Shown here piece after piece: positions 26,798 to 36,688 of a stretch of DNA of 64,000 nucleotides. The position numbers and the translations under genes were made by a program. The notes beneath the pieces were generated by a model. That model searched no databases, was not told where the DNA came from, and worked only from the letters and a program-made list of their open reading frames with translations. Where the stretch lies: positions 1,498,001 through 1,562,000 of the forward strand of contig NZ_WIQK01000001.1 of NCBI RefSeq assembly GCF_015732155.1. Direction: 5' to 3'. Within the stretch, counting starts at the first letter, position 1. The number at the start of each line of letters is the position of its first letter. The DNA comes from Pectinatus sottacetonis (GTDB lineage: Bacteria; Bacillota; Negativicutes; Selenomonadales; Selenomonadaceae).

Positions 26798-26918
26798 AGA
26801 TAATAGCACGCCATAAGCTTAATAACGGCAGTGGGGCTGTTGTAATGAAACAGTTACAGGCTGATTAGAAATCTAAAGGCTTGAACGAATGGTATACATT
26901 TGTTCAAGCCTTTAATTT
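26798..26918 (+). ncRNA. Candidate short RNA or attenuated leader upstream of cysK
   Basis: The stretch between the promoter at 26763 and the terminator-like hairpin at 26875-26913 forms a ~120-base unit with no ORF. Small stems are possible (GCC/GGC around 26820, CTGT/ACAG and TGTAA/TTACA around 26840). It does not show the T-box core or any riboswitch core I know. It could be an attenuator for cysK or an independent small RNA. Confidence 0.4.
26875..26913 (+). terminator. Terminator/attenuator hairpin upstream of cysK
   Basis: AAAGGCTTGAACGAATG and CATTTGTTCAAGCCTTT pair over 17 bp with one G-U. The hairpin has a 5-base loop and is followed by TAATTTTA, a modest T-rich tail. It lies 150 bases before cysK and after the leader promoter. 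Confidence 0.65.
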
Positions 26919-26935
26919 TAGAAGGGGAAATATAT

Positions 26936-27001
26936 ATGAAAAATAAATATAATAAAATAAGTTGGGTATATTGTATGGCTAACGGGCGATGTTTGTACTG
27001 A
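26936..27001 (+). CDS. Possible 21-codon leader peptide upstream of cysK
   Basis: ATG at 26936 is preceded by GAAGGGG with 8-base spacing and opens a 21-codon frame ending in TGA at 27001. The peptide has a basic N-terminus (MKNKYNK) and a C-terminal WVYCMANGRCLY with two Cys. It lies 55 bases before the cysteine synthase gene, so Cys codons could sense cysteinyl-tRNA supply as in leader-peptide attenuation. It may equally be a real small protein or chance. Conservation was not tested. Confidence 0.35.
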   Translation: MKNKYNKISWVYCMANGRCLY

Positions 27002-27056
27002 TAGATAAGACAAAAATTTATTAAAAATATAATTTTATTTACTGGGAGGATTTATC

Positions 27057-27986
27057 ATGGCTAAAATTTATAATAGTATCACACAATTAATAGGAAATAC
27101 CCCTTTGTTAAGGGCACAAAATTATATAAAGAAATATAATTTGCAGGCAGATATTCTAGCTAAACTGGAATATTTTAATCCGGCTGGTAGTGCCAAAGAT
27201 CGCATTGCAAAATCCATGATAGAAGATGCTGAAGCGAAGGGAATACTAAAGAAAAATTCAGTCATAATTGAACCGACGAGTGGAAATACAGGTATAGGGC
27301 TGGCAGCTATTGCGGCTTCACATGGTTATAAGACGATCATAATAATGCCGGAAACCATGAGTGTAGAGCGGCGTAATTTAATTAAAGCATATGGGGCAGA
27401 AATTATTTTGACTGATGGGGCAGCTGGAATGAAAGGCGCAATTGCAAAAGCTGAAGCGCTGGCTAATGAGATACCAAATTCATTTATTCCATCACAATTT
27501 ACTAATCCGGCAAATCCTAAAGCTCATTTTTTGACTACAGGACCGGAAATATGGAATGATACAGAGGGAAAAGTAGATATATTTCTCGCTGGAGTTGGTA
27601 CTGGTGGAACACTTTCGGGAGCAGGAGAATATCTAAAACAAAAAAATCCATCTATTAAGATTTATGCAGTAGAACCAGAAACTTCACCGGTTTTAAGTGC
27701 AGGGAAATCAGGGCCACATAAGATACAGGGTATTGGGGCTGGATTCGTTCCGGAAACACTTGATACAAAAGTTTATGATGCAGTTATAACTGTGTCAAAT
27801 GAAGATGCGTTTAAATATGGCCGTGCTTTTTCTCAAATTGAAGGAGTCCTCGTGGGGATATCTTCGGGAGCAGCATTTGCAGCAGCTGTTAAGTTAGCAC
27901 AAAAACCAGAAAATGCAGGTAAAATAATTGTAGTTATTATGCCTGATACAGGAGAACGATACTTATCTACGCCACTATTTAATTGA
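27057..27986 (+). CDS. cysK: Cysteine synthase (O-acetylserine sulfhydrylase)
   Basis: CysK condenses O-acetylserine with sulfide to L-cysteine using PLP. The PLP Lys is in [11 protein letters not shown] (Lys47), and the substrate loop PTSGNTG is at 73-79. [14 protein letters not shown] is the PLP phosphate-binding loop, and GIGAGFVP and ISSGAAFAA are conserved. The length of 309 residues is typical of CysK. A GGGAGG site precedes the ATG. No cysE is adjacent. A long leader with a promoter, hairpin and mini-ORF lies upstream. Confidence 0.96.
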   Translation: MAKIYNSITQLIGNTPLLRAQNYIKKYNLQADILAKLEYFNPAGSAKDRIAKSMIEDAEAKGILKKNSVIIEPTSGNTGIGLAAIAASHGYKTIIIMPETMSVERRNLIKAYGAEIILTDGAAGMKGAIAKAEALANEIPNSFIPSQFTNPANPKAHFLTTGPEIWNDTEGKVDIFLAGVGTGGTLSGAGEYLKQKNPSIKIYAVEPETSPVLSAGKSGPHKIQGIGAGFVPETLDTKVYDAVITVSNEDAFKYGRAFSQIEGVLVGISSGAAFAAAVKLAQKPENAGKIIVVIMPDTGERYLSTPLFN

Positions 27987-28000
27987 TTGTGAAAATGAAT

Positions 28001-28133
28001 AAGACTGGTTGTCACATAATACATATTTAATAAAAATGCATAGTCTGCTTTATTTTTCAGGATAACATATAGAGGTAAGTTATTGTATATTTATGAATAA
28101 AAATGATTGTGTGACAGCTGTATAAATAATACT
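28001..28133. repeat. ~130-bp hairpin repeat, copy B
   Basis: The ends GACTGGTTGTCACATAAT and ATTGTGTGACAGCTG form an imperfect terminal inverted repeat. The interior shares ordered blocks with copy A at 13220-13349. It lies 14 bases after the cysK stop and may end or stabilise its mRNA. With the AT-rich stretch to 28336 it fills the gap after cysK. Confidence 0.55.
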
Positions 28134-28266
28134 ATGTTTATTTCAGTTAAAAGAAATTGATAGGAAATAATTTAAAACAAAAAAATAGTAGTAGCTTATC
28201 AATTGTGTACAAATAAGAAAAATGTTTTCTATTATTATGAATTTACTGTAATAAGATGAATTATTA

Positions 28267-28295
28267 TTGCAAATTTTATAACCTTCTATTATAAT
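28267..28295 (+). promoter_or_regulatory. Promoter for the YjfB-like gene
   Basis: TTGCAA (28267-28272) and TATAAT (28290-28295) are 17 bases apart, 41 bases before the start. This is a housekeeping-type promoter; no sigma-28 flagellar promoter was seen. Confidence 0.6.
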
Positions 28296-28336
28296 TAAAG
28301 ACAGATTTATATAAAATGCTGAGAGGATATGTTCAT

Positions 28337-28519
28337 ATGGATATGATGAGTATTGCTGCAATGTCAGTGGGAATGAATCAGGAACAAATTCAGCAAAGTG
28401 TAGGAACCTCTGTTTTGGGAAAGGTTTTTGACGAAATGGAGTCATCGGCAGATATGATTTCTGAAATGACTGTTGGTTCTGATCCGAACGTTGGTGCTAA
28501 TCTTGATATTAGTGTATGA
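28337..28519 (+). CDS. YjfB-family putative motility protein
   Basis: A 60-residue protein with the layout of the YjfB motility family: an N-terminal MSIAAMSVGMNQEQIQQSV segment that keeps the Met-Ser and Gln-rich helix, a middle amphipathic helix and the C-terminal DPNVGANLDISV tail. The family occurs in flagellated Firmicutes and has been linked to motility, with unknown mechanism. ATG 28337 is chosen because AGAGG lies 9 bases upstream; the frame is open from 28316. It is monocistronic. It suggests that the host is motile. Confidence 0.75.
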   Translation: MDMMSIAAMSVGMNQEQIQQSVGTSVLGKVFDEMESSADMISEMTVGSDPNVGANLDISV

Positions 28520-28801
28520 TTATACAGCTTTTCTGTAAATTTTATATAGCCTTATTTTGTTCGGTTTTTTTCATATTATCTGAGATGATAGTAATGTAGG
28601 TGTTTTCTGTTACTTGATATGGGTAGTTAATATATGGTAACTGTGAATGTATTTGTGAGTATTGTTTATTAGGTAGAAAACTTGCAGCCAGTTTTGGCGG
28701 GCAGAAGTTGCTACTGCCACAGAATTCTTTGACTTTAAGTGGATAAAATATGCTAAGTCAGGGTGAATGAATGGGTTTTGGAATGTAAGGAGAATTTACG
28801 G

Positions 28802-29092
28802 ATGGATTATCAAGACAAGACTTTAATATGTAAGGAATGTGGAAAAGAGTTTGTTTTTACTGCGGGTGAACAGGCATTTTATGCAGAAAAGGGGTTTGAA
28901 AATGAGCCGGGACGATGCCATGAATGTCGCGGAGTTAAAAAACGCAGTCGGGGCGCGCAGACTGATCGTAAAATGTATGATGTAATTTGTGCAAAATGTG
29001 GTAAAAAAACACAAGTTCCTTTTGAGCCTAAATTAAATCGTCCTATATATTGTCGTGATTGTTTCAATGCCCTTCGTAATAAATCTGAGTAA
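28802..29092 (+). CDS. Zinc-ribbon domain protein
   Basis: A 96-residue protein with two four-Cys zinc ribbons. The first (about residues 7-40) has CKEC and CHEC around FVFTAGEQAFYAEKGF, the pattern of the zf-trcl family. The second (about 60-90) has CAKCGKKTQVPF and CRDC. A basic linker KKRSRGAQTDRK joins them, suggesting nucleic-acid contact. The function is unknown. ATG 28802 follows AAGGAG; an earlier in-frame start at 28763 lacks a site. It ends at the terminator at 29121. Confidence 0.85.
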   Translation: MDYQDKTLICKECGKEFVFTAGEQAFYAEKGFENEPGRCHECRGVKKRSRGAQTDRKMYDVICAKCGKKTQVPFEPKLNRPIYCRDCFNALRNKSE

Positions 29093-29120
29093 GTAAAATC
29101 TATTGAATTAAAATGCCGGC

Positions 29121-29150
29121 AAAGGAGCACGGATTTCCGTGCTCCTTTTT
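29121..29150 (+). terminator. Terminator of the zinc-ribbon gene
   Basis: AAAGGAGCACGGA and TCCGTGCTCCTTT form a 13-bp perfect stem with a TT loop region and a T5 tail, 28 bases after the stop. Confidence 0.92.
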
Positions 29151-29276
29151 ACATAAAAGAGTATTAATGTTAGTAAAATGAAGCAGGTAAGACTATGTGG
29201 AATTTATAATTATGTGTTAATTTTATTCACTATCCATTGGGTGAAATTAAATTATATTATTAGGGGGATTTCTAAT

Positions 29277-30068
29277 ATGAAAAAAGTTTTATTGTTATGT
29301 ATGGCTGTCTTGGGAGCGCTGCTTATCGTTTCCGGATGTGGAAGTACTGCGAATAAAGATAATGGAACAAGTGATCCTAAAGTGCTGAAAGTTGCAACTA
29401 ATGCTGACTTTGCGCCATTTGAATTTCAAGGTGAGGAAGGCAAGTCTTATCAGGGATTTGACATGGATCTTATAAGAGCTATCGGAAAACAGATGGGGAT
29501 GCAGGTAAAAATAAACAATCTCAGTTTTGATGGTTTGATTCCAGCGCTGCAGACAGGGAATATTGATGCCGTTATTTCTGGAATGTCAATAAATGATGAA
29601 CGTAAAAAGAAAGTGGCTTTTTCAGATCCGTATTATGAATCAGGGCTGACTATTATGGTAAAAGCAGATAATAATGATATAAAATCATTTAAAGATTTAC
29701 AGGGCAAAAGAATTGCTGTTCAGATTGGTACGACTTCAGCCAAAGAAGCTAAAAAAATTCCTAATGCACAAGTAAAAGAATTAAATAGTTCTGCTGACAC
29801 TTTTCTTGAACTTAAAGCAGGTAATGTAGATGCAGTTATCAATGATAAACCAGTAAATGATTATTATAAGGTTAAAAATGGGGATAACAGCGTAAAACGT
29901 GTCGGAGATAAACTTACTTCAGAAAGCTATGGTATAGCAGTAAAGAAAGATAATACAAAATTAGTAAAGAAAATAAATGACGCATTGAAAAAATTGAAAG
30001 AAAACGGGGAATACAACAAACTGTATAAAAAATGGTTTGGTGTAGAACCGACAGCAGATAACAAATAA
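29277..30068 (+). CDS. Polar amino acid ABC transporter, substrate-binding lipoprotein
   Basis: A 263-residue family 3 solute-binding protein. The signal peptide ends in the lipobox LIVSGC with the acylated Cys near residue 20, followed by a short polar linker. FAPFEFQGEEGKSYQGFDMDLI and GLIPALQTGNIDAVISGM are the conserved binding-cleft blocks. Such proteins bind Gln, Arg, His or cystine outside the membrane and feed GlnP/GlnQ-type partners, encoded next. ATG 29277 is selected for its GGGGG site and signal peptide; the frame is open from 29178. The ligand is not determined. Confidence 0.92.
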   Translation: MKKVLLLCMAVLGALLIVSGCGSTANKDNGTSDPKVLKVATNADFAPFEFQGEEGKSYQGFDMDLIRAIGKQMGMQVKINNLSFDGLIPALQTGNIDAVISGMSINDERKKKVAFSDPYYESGLTIMVKADNNDIKSFKDLQGKRIAVQIGTTSAKEAKKIPNAQVKELNSSADTFLELKAGNVDAVINDKPVNDYYKVKNGDNSVKRVGDKLTSESYGIAVKKDNTKLVKKINDALKKLKENGEYNKLYKKWFGVEPTADNK

Positions 30069-30105
30069 TGTGGCATAGTAAAAAAATGTATAGGATGTTG
30101 TCCAA

Positions 30106-30774
30106 ATGAGTTTTGATTTTAATTTAGTCATTGAATCTTTTCCGCTTCTGCTAGCTGGAGCACTGGTGACTGTGAAAATAACAATTATCAGCGTAGCATT
30201 AGGAATATTTATAGGTTTATTTGTTGGAATAGGGCGTGTAGTTAAAGTTAAACCAGTAAAATGGCTGGCGGCTGTATATGTAGATTTTTTACGTGGCACA
30301 CCGCTACTTGTGCAAATATTTATAATTTATTTTGCTCTACCGCTTGTAGTCGATATTCATATGAATCCTTTTGTTGCGGCTATCACAGCATGTAGTATAA
30401 ACAGCGGCGCCTATGTAGCAGAAATCTTCAGAGCCGGTATACAATCTGTTGATGAAGGACAGATGGAAGCAGGGAGATCTTTAGGACTTACATGGGCGCA
30501 GACAATGCGCTATATAATAGTACCACAGGCTTTTAAAAGTGTAATACCGCCTCTCGGTAATGAATTTATCGCATTGCTCAAGGATTCCTCACTGGTTTCA
30601 GTTATAGGATTTGAAGAATTGACGCGGCGTGGACAACTTATAATAGCAAGAACTTATGGATCGTTAGAAATATGGCTCAGTGTGGCATTCCTATATCTTG
30701 TGATGACGCTTACGATATCCCAACTTGTTTCTTATTTAGAACGGAGGTTTGATATAAAAAATGATAGAAATTAA
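30106..30774 (+). CDS. Polar amino acid ABC transporter, permease
   Basis: A 222-residue HisM/GlnP-type permease with about five membrane helices. [19 protein letters not shown] near residue 60 is the family's periplasmic-edge motif. The cytoplasmic EAA loop is [22 protein letters not shown], which contacts the ATPase (described by its core [12 protein letters not shown]). It starts 37 bases after the binding protein and overlaps the ATPase gene by 14 bases. Confidence 0.94.
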   Translation: MSFDFNLVIESFPLLLAGALVTVKITIISVALGIFIGLFVGIGRVVKVKPVKWLAAVYVDFLRGTPLLVQIFIIYFALPLVVDIHMNPFVAAITACSINSGAYVAEIFRAGIQSVDEGQMEAGRSLGLTWAQTMRYIIVPQAFKSVIPPLGNEFIALLKDSSLVSVIGFEELTRRGQLIIARTYGSLEIWLSVAFLYLVMTLTISQLVSYLERRFDIKNDRN

Positions 30775-31477
30775 AGATTTGCATAAATCATTTGCCTCTA
30801 CTGATGTTTTAAAGGGAATAAATCTGACGGTACAGCAAAGTGAAGTGGTCGTTATAATAGGGCCGTCAGGTTCTGGGAAATCAACGCTTTTACGTTGCAT
30901 TAATTATTTGGAAATACCAACACAGGGGCATGTAATAATTGATGGAATGGATTTAGAAAAAACTGATATAAATAAAATCCGTTCAGAAATAGGGATGGTT
31001 TTTCAACGATTTAATTTGTTTCCACATATGACAGTATTAGATAATATTATACTTGCACCAATGAAGGTTCGTTCTCTGAAACGCTGTGAGGCGGAAGCAG
31101 CTGCTTTGGCATTACTTGATAAAGTTGGATTAAAAGATAGAGCTTTGGCATATCCTTCACAGCTTTCAGGTGGACAGCAACAGCGAGTGGCTATTGCCAG
31201 ATCACTGGCAATGAAACCCAAAGTAATGTTGTTTGATGAACCAACTTCTGCTCTTGATCCTGAAATGGTAGGGGAAGTTCTCGATGTAATGCGTAATTTA
31301 GCTAAAGATGGAATGACAATGGTTATTGTTACACATGAAATGGGATTTGCTCGCGAAGTAGGGACAAGGTTACTGTTTGTGGATAATGGGAAAATAATTG
31401 AGCAGGGAAAACCTAAGGCTGTTTTTGAATCGCCGAAGGAAGAACGTACGAGGCTTTTTTTATCAAAGGTTTTGTAA
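30761..31477 (+). CDS. Polar amino acid ABC transporter, ATP-binding protein
   Basis: A 238-residue ABC ATPase of the GlnQ/HisP class. Walker A is GPSGSGKST at residues 34-42, the Q-loop is in [12 protein letters not shown], the signature is LSGGQQQR near 135, Walker B is [14 protein letters not shown] and the switch His is in VTHEM. The order binding protein-permease-ATPase is complete, and the operon ends at the 18-bp hairpin at 31522. There is only one permease gene, so the channel would be a homodimer. Confidence 0.96.
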   Translation: MIEIKDLHKSFASTDVLKGINLTVQQSEVVVIIGPSGSGKSTLLRCINYLEIPTQGHVIIDGMDLEKTDINKIRSEIGMVFQRFNLFPHMTVLDNIILAPMKVRSLKRCEAEAAALALLDKVGLKDRALAYPSQLSGGQQQRVAIARSLAMKPKVMLFDEPTSALDPEMVGEVLDVMRNLAKDGMTMVIVTHEMGFAREVGTRLLFVDNGKIIEQGKPKAVFESPKEERTRLFLSKVL

Positions 31478-31521
31478 TGAGTTTGCTGCTATATAAGTGT
31501 GATATAAAGCCGGAGCCTTTT

Positions 31522-31570
31522 AAATGAAATTCCCGATAATGAAGAATGTTATCGGGAATTTCATTTTATG
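31522..31570 (+). terminator. Terminator of the amino acid ABC operon
   Basis: AAATGAAATTCCCGATAA (31522-31539) and its inverse (31549-31566) form an 18-bp perfect stem with a 9-base loop, followed by TTTAT-type sequence. It is symmetrical and could also act on minus-strand transcripts. Confidence 0.88.
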
Positions 31571-31628
31571 ATATATAGTATAAGATACACCAGGCAACGT
31601 GTAAATGTAAATACTTATGAAATAAGTG

Positions 31629-31657
31629 TTGACATAGATTTTTATGCATGGTAAAAT
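31629..31657 (+). promoter_or_regulatory. Strong promoter of the str operon (L7Ae-rpsL-rpsG-fusA-tuf)
   Basis: A consensus TTGACA (31629-31634) and TAAAAT (31652-31657) are 17 bases apart, 45 bases before the L7Ae gene. It gives the ribosomal cluster its own start, needed here because rpoBC is not upstream. Confidence 0.8.
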
Positions 31658-31701
31658 ATACGAGTGTCTGAGACTGCGGTAATGTTACAGGAGTGATATT
31701 G

Positions 31702-31947
31702 ATGCTGGAAGAACTGAAAAATGCAAAACGGGTTATTGGAATGAAACAGGTGACAAAGGCTGTTAATAACGGTTTAGCAGAATATGTTTTTTTAGCTATT
31801 GACGCAGATGACAGGGTCCTGAAACCATTAAAGATTTTATGCGAAAGCAGAAAAGTTAAAATTATAACAGGATCTACGATGGCAGAACTTGGCAAAGCCT
31901 GCTCAATAGAAGTCGGCGCTGCAGCAGCAGCTATTATAAACAAGTAA
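31702..31947 (+). CDS. rplGB: L7Ae-family ribosomal protein (YbxF-like)
   Basis: An 81-residue L7Ae/L30e-fold protein that binds K-turn RNA. The core GMKQVTKAVNNGLAEYVFLA and the ELGKACSIEVGAAAAAII C-terminus match the YbxF group, usually encoded between rpoC and rpsL in Firmicutes. ATG 31702 is preferred over GTG 31693, which would overlap the ACAGGAG site. rpsL follows after 51 bases with a short CCCG/CGGG hairpin and AGGAAGGAGG between. Its role on the ribosome is not settled. Confidence 0.9.
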   Translation: MLEELKNAKRVIGMKQVTKAVNNGLAEYVFLAIDADDRVLKPLKILCESRKVKIITGSTMAELGKACSIEVGAAAAAIINK

Positions 31948-31998
31948 TTGCCGATATGCCCGGTTTCGGGTTTTATCTTTTAGGAAGGAGGTGCATGT

Positions 31999-32376
31999 AT
32001 GCCTACAATTAATCAGTTGATCAGAAAAAGCAGACAGAGCATGCAGGAAAAATCTACGGCTCCGGCACTTAAAAACTGCCCGCAGAAACGTGGTGTTTGC
32101 ACCAGGGTTTATACAACAACCCCTAAAAAGCCTAACTCCGCATTGCGTAAAGTTGCCCGTGTCCGTTTAACTAATAGTATTGAAGTAACAGCTTATATTC
32201 CAGGAATTGGACATAATCTTCAGGAACATAGTGTTGTTCTGATTCGCGGCGGTCGTGTAAAGGATTTACCAGGTGTTCGTTATCATATTATCCGCGGTTC
32301 GCTTGATACTGCAGGAGTTCAAGACCGTGCACAGGGAAGAAGCAAATATGGTGCGAAACGCGGTAAGAAAAAATAA
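31999..32376 (+). CDS. rpsL: 30S ribosomal protein S12
   Basis: S12 sits at the decoding centre. The 125-residue protein has the conserved [15 protein letters not shown] (Lys43) and [13 protein letters not shown] (Lys88) loops. Both carry the wild-type residues whose change gives streptomycin resistance, so the sequence predicts a sensitive allele. Asp89 is the residue that RimO modifies in some bacteria. CPQKRGVC holds two Cys. It is second in the str operon. Confidence 0.98.
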   Translation: MPTINQLIRKSRQSMQEKSTAPALKNCPQKRGVCTRVYTTTPKKPNSALRKVARVRLTNSIEVTAYIPGIGHNLQEHSVVLIRGGRVKDLPGVRYHIIRGSLDTAGVQDRAQGRSKYGAKRGKKK

Positions 32377-32414
32377 TTATTTATAAAAATGCTTAATGAC
32401 AAGGAGGGACATAA

Positions 32415-32885
<471 letters not shown>

Positions 32886-32911
32886 TTTAAATAGAACAAG
32901 GAGCGATACAA

Positions 32912-34990
32912 GTGGGCAGAGAGTTTTCTCTTGAAAAAACTCGTAATATCGGTATCATAGCACATATTGATGCTGGCAAAACCACCACAACTGAACGTAT
33001 ACTGTTCTATACTGGAATTGTTCATAAAATCGGGGAAGTTCATGATGGCGCAGCTACTATGGACTGGATGGCTCAGGAACAAGAAAGAGGAATAACAATT
33101 ACCTCTGCGGCAACTACTTGCCATTGGAAAAACCATCGTATTAATATAATAGATACGCCCGGACACGTGGACTTTACAGTAGAAGTTGAACGTTCATTAA
33201 AGGTACTTGATGGTGCGGTAACAGTACTTTCTGGTAAAAGTGGCGTTGAGCCGCAATCAGAAACCGTTTGGCGCCAGGCTGAACGCTACAATGTACCACG
33301 TATGGTTTATGTCAATAAGATGGATATTGTTGGTGCTGATTTTTACAATGTTATTCAAATGATGAAAGATCGCTTACATGCAAATCCCGTGCCTATCCAA
33401 ATTCCTATTGGAGCAGAAGATAACTTCCAGGGTATGGTTGATTTGATAAAAATGGAAGCTATTTTATATGAAGACAAAGAAGGTAAACTGGAAACATTTG
33501 GGCCTATTCCGGATGATTTGAAGGAAAAAGCACAGGAATACCGTCAGAAAATGCTTGATGTTATAGCTGAAACAGATGATGACCTCATGATGAAATATCT
33601 TGAAGGTGAAGAAATCACTGAAGACGAAATCAAAAAAGTTATCAGAAAAGCTACAGTAGAGTGCAAAATCTGTCCGGTTATTTGCGGTTCTTCATATAAG
33701 AACAAGGGCATACAACCTATGCTGGATGCAGTTATTGATTATATGCCTTCACCATTGGATATCCCGGCAATCAAGGGAGTTAATCCGGATACAGGTGAAG
33801 AAGATGAACGTGATGCAAGTGATGAAGAACCATTTGCAGCATTGGCTTTTAAGATTATGGCGGATCCGTTTGTTGGAAAACTAGCATTCTTCCGTGTATA
33901 TTCTGGTACATTATCAGCAGGTTCTTATGTATATAATTCTACTAAAGATAAAAAGGAACGTATTGGACGTATCTTGCAAATGCATGCAAATCATCGTAAG
34001 GAACTTGATGTTGTATACAGCGGTGATATTGCATCGGCTGTTGGACTTAAGTCTACGACAACAGGTGATACACTCTGTGATGAGAAACATCCAATAGTTC
34101 TTGAATCTATGGTATTTCCTGATCCAGTTATTTCGGTAGCTGTTGAACCTAAGACAAAAGCAGATCAGGAAAAAATGGGTATTGCTTTACAGAAACTGGC
34201 AGAAGAAGATCCAACGTTCCGTGTTAAAACTGACCATGAAACAGGGCAGACAATAATTTCAGGTATGGGAGAACTGCATTTAGAAATTATCGTAGATCGT
34301 ATGCTTCGTGAATTCAAGGTTGAATGTAATGTTGGTAAACCTCAGGTTGCTTATAGAGAAACAATCAGGAAAACTGTTAAGGCAGAAGGTAAATTTATTC
34401 GTCAGTCTGGTGGTAAAGGTCAGTATGGTCATTGCTGGTTAGAAATTATGCCGCAAAAACCTGGCGAAGGGTTTTCTTTTGAAAGTAAAATTGTTGGTGG
34501 TGCTATTCCTAAGGAATATATCAACCCAATTGAAAACGGTGTAAAAGAAGCCATGAATAATGGTATTGTTGCTGGTTATCCTATGGTTGATATTAAAGTA
34601 ATTGTTTATGATGGTTCATTCCATGAAGTCGATTCATCAGAAATGGCATTTAAAATTGCCGGCTCCATGGCATTTAAAAATGGTGCGCAAAAAGCAGATC
34701 CAGTTCTTTTGGAACCGTATGTCAAAGTTGAAGTAACTGTTCCTGAAGATTATATGGGTGACGTAATTGGAGATTTGAATTCTCGTCGCGGCCGCATTGA
34801 GGGCATGGAACCACGCAATGGCGTTCAGGTCATTAATGGAATGGTACCCTTGTCTGAAATGTTTGGTTATTCTACTGACTTACGTTCCAGAACTCAGGGT
34901 CGTGGGAACTATTCAATGGAAGTATCTCATTATGAAGAAGTTCCTAAAAATATATCAGATGCTATTGTTACAAAAAACAAAGGTGAATAA
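32912..34990 (+). CDS. fusA: Elongation factor G
   Basis: EF-G is the translocation GTPase. The G1 motif [12 protein letters not shown] starts near residue 17, RGITI near 60 is the switch I threonine region, DTPGHVDF is G3 and NKMD is G4. Domains II-V follow over the normal 692 residues. The start is GTG at 32912 after AAGGAGCG. It is the fourth gene of the str operon, 18 bases before tuf. Confidence 0.98.
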   Translation: MGREFSLEKTRNIGIIAHIDAGKTTTTERILFYTGIVHKIGEVHDGAATMDWMAQEQERGITITSAATTCHWKNHRINIIDTPGHVDFTVEVERSLKVLDGAVTVLSGKSGVEPQSETVWRQAERYNVPRMVYVNKMDIVGADFYNVIQMMKDRLHANPVPIQIPIGAEDNFQGMVDLIKMEAILYEDKEGKLETFGPIPDDLKEKAQEYRQKMLDVIAETDDDLMMKYLEGEEITEDEIKKVIRKATVECKICPVICGSSYKNKGIQPMLDAVIDYMPSPLDIPAIKGVNPDTGEEDERDASDEEPFAALAFKIMADPFVGKLAFFRVYSGTLSAGSYVYNSTKDKKERIGRILQMHANHRKELDVVYSGDIASAVGLKSTTTGDTLCDEKHPIVLESMVFPDPVISVAVEPKTKADQEKMGIALQKLAEEDPTFRVKTDHETGQTIISGMGELHLEIIVDRMLREFKVECNVGKPQVAYRETIRKTVKAEGKFIRQSGGKGQYGHCWLEIMPQKPGEGFSFESKIVGGAIPKEYINPIENGVKEAMNNGIVAGYPMVDIKVIVYDGSFHEVDSSEMAFKIAGSMAFKNGAQKADPVLLEPYVKVEVTVPEDYMGDVIGDLNSRRGRIEGMEPRNGVQVINGMVPLSEMFGYSTDLRSRTQGRGNYSMEVSHYEEVPKNISDAIVTKNKGE

Positions 34991-35008
34991 GGGAGGAAAT
35001 TACTCACA

Positions 35009-36196
35009 ATGGCTAAACAAAAGTTTGAAAGAACTAAACCACATGTTAATATTGGTACTATTGGTCACGTTGACCATGGTAAAACAACTCTTACTGCTGC
35101 TATCACAAAAGTCCTTTCTAAAAAAGGATATGCACAATTTGAAGATTACAGCATGATTGACAAGGCTCCAGAAGAACGTGAACGTGGTATTACAATTAAT
35201 ACTGCTCATGTTGAATATGAAACAGATAAAAGACATTATGCCCATGTTGACTGCCCGGGCCATGCTGACTATGTAAAGAACATGATTACTGGCGCAGCAC
35301 AAATGGATGGTGCAATTTTAGTTGTTAGTGCTGCTGATGGCCCTATGCCTCAGACACGTGAACATATCCTGCTTGCTCGTCAGGTTGGTGTTCCTGCTAT
35401 GGTTGTTTTCCTTAATAAAGTAGATCAGGTTGATGATCCTGAATTATTAGAACTTGTTGAAATGGAAGTTCGTGAACTTCTTTCTTCTTATGATTTTCCT
35501 GGTGATGATATCCCAGTTATCACAGGTTCAGCTTTAAAAGCACTGGAAGGTGATCCAGAAGCAGAACAAAAGATTCTTGATCTTATGGATGCTGTAGATG
35601 ATTATATTCCTACACCTGTTCGTGATACAGATAAACCATTCTTAATGCCAGTTGAAGATGTATTTACAATTACTGGTCGTGGTACTGTTGCTACAGGCCG
35701 TGTTGAACGTGGTGAATTAAAATTAAATGATGTAGTTGAAATAATTGGTCTTTCAGATGAAAGAAAATCCACAACAGTAACAGGTATTGAAATGTTCCGT
35801 AAGAGTATGGATGCTGCAGTTGCTGGTGATAACATCGGTGCTCTTTTACGTGGTATTGATCGTACTGAAATTGAACGTGGTCAGGTTCTTGCTAAACCTG
35901 GTACAATACATCCGCATACCAAATTCAAAGCTCAGGTTTATGTACTGACTAAAGATGAAGGCGGTCGCCATACTCCATTCTTCTCCAACTACCGTCCTCA
36001 GTTCTATTTCCGTACAACTGATGTTACCGGGGTTGTTACATTACCTGAAGGTACTGAAATGGTTATGCCTGGTGATAACATCGAAATGGATATTGAACTC
36101 ATTACTCCAATCGCTATTGAAAAGGGTTTGCGTTTTGCTATTCGTGAAGGTGGTCACACCGTTGGTGCAGGCCGTGTAATTGAAATCGAAAAATAA
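35009..36196 (+). CDS. tuf: Elongation factor Tu
   Basis: EF-Tu delivers aminoacyl-tRNA to the ribosome. GHVDHGKTT is at residues 19-27, [12 protein letters not shown] carries the switch I Thr, DCPGHADY holds the catalytic His region and NKVD is G4. It is 395 residues. Codon use is strongly biased, as expected for a very highly expressed gene. It ends the str operon at a GC-rich terminator. Confidence 0.98.
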   Translation: MAKQKFERTKPHVNIGTIGHVDHGKTTLTAAITKVLSKKGYAQFEDYSMIDKAPEERERGITINTAHVEYETDKRHYAHVDCPGHADYVKNMITGAAQMDGAILVVSAADGPMPQTREHILLARQVGVPAMVVFLNKVDQVDDPELLELVEMEVRELLSSYDFPGDDIPVITGSALKALEGDPEAEQKILDLMDAVDDYIPTPVRDTDKPFLMPVEDVFTITGRGTVATGRVERGELKLNDVVEIIGLSDERKSTTVTGIEMFRKSMDAAVAGDNIGALLRGIDRTEIERGQVLAKPGTIHPHTKFKAQVYVLTKDEGGRHTPFFSNYRPQFYFRTTDVTGVVTLPEGTEMVMPGDNIEMDIELITPIAIEKGLRFAIREGGHTVGAGRVIEIEK

Positions 36197-36215
36197 TTTC
36201 AAAAAACTATAAAGT

Positions 36216-36258
36216 TTATATAAGGGCGGCAACTGCCGCCCTTATATAAGGCTTTTTT
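36216..36258 (+). terminator. Terminator after tuf
   Basis: TATATAAGGGCGGC and GCCGCCCTTATATA form a 14-bp stem with a short loop, then AGGCTTTTTTTT. It separates the str operon from the S10 operon. Confidence 0.92.
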
Positions 36259-36361
36259 TTGTCCCATGCGATGATGTGTTAGATTGCTCGTGTTTTTACG
36301 AGGTAACTAGTACAGAGAAATGTCTGGATCAGGGAATCTGGGCGATAAGGAGGAAAATATT

Positions 36362-36673
36362 TTGTCCAAACAACAAAAAATACGTATTCGTTTAAAAGCA
36401 TATGATCATAAGGCTCTTGATCAAAGCGCAGTAAAGATAGTTGATACAGCTAAAAGAACCGGTGCAATGGTGTCCGGTCCGATACCTTTACCCACCGAAA
36501 AAAATATCTATACAATTTTAAGATCTCCACATGTAAATAAAGATTCTCGCGAACAGTTCGAAATGAGAACACATAAACGTCTTATTGATATTTTAGAACC
36601 TACATCAAAGACAGTTGATGCTTTGATGCGTTTAGATTTACCGGCTGGCGTGGATATCGAAATTAAATTGTAA
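36362..36673 (+). CDS. rpsJ: 30S ribosomal protein S10
   Basis: S10 (NusE) is a 30S head protein and antitermination partner of NusB. The start is TTG at 36362, because AAGGAGG lies 9 bases before it and the protein then opens [15 protein letters not shown] as in the family (103 residues). The frame is open upstream to 36320, but that part is not ribosomal protein. It is the first gene of the S10 operon; no clear promoter was found in 36259-36361. Confidence 0.97.
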   Translation: MSKQQKIRIRLKAYDHKALDQSAVKIVDTAKRTGAMVSGPIPLPTEKNIYTILRSPHVNKDSREQFEMRTHKRLIDILEPTSKTVDALMRLDLPAGVDIEIKL

Positions 36674-36688
36674 TAGGAGGTGGTAAAA

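Noticed and set aside
26798-27056. T-box riboswitch before cysK
   Set aside because: The promoter-hairpin layout suggested a T-box, but the conserved TGGNACCGCG core is absent.
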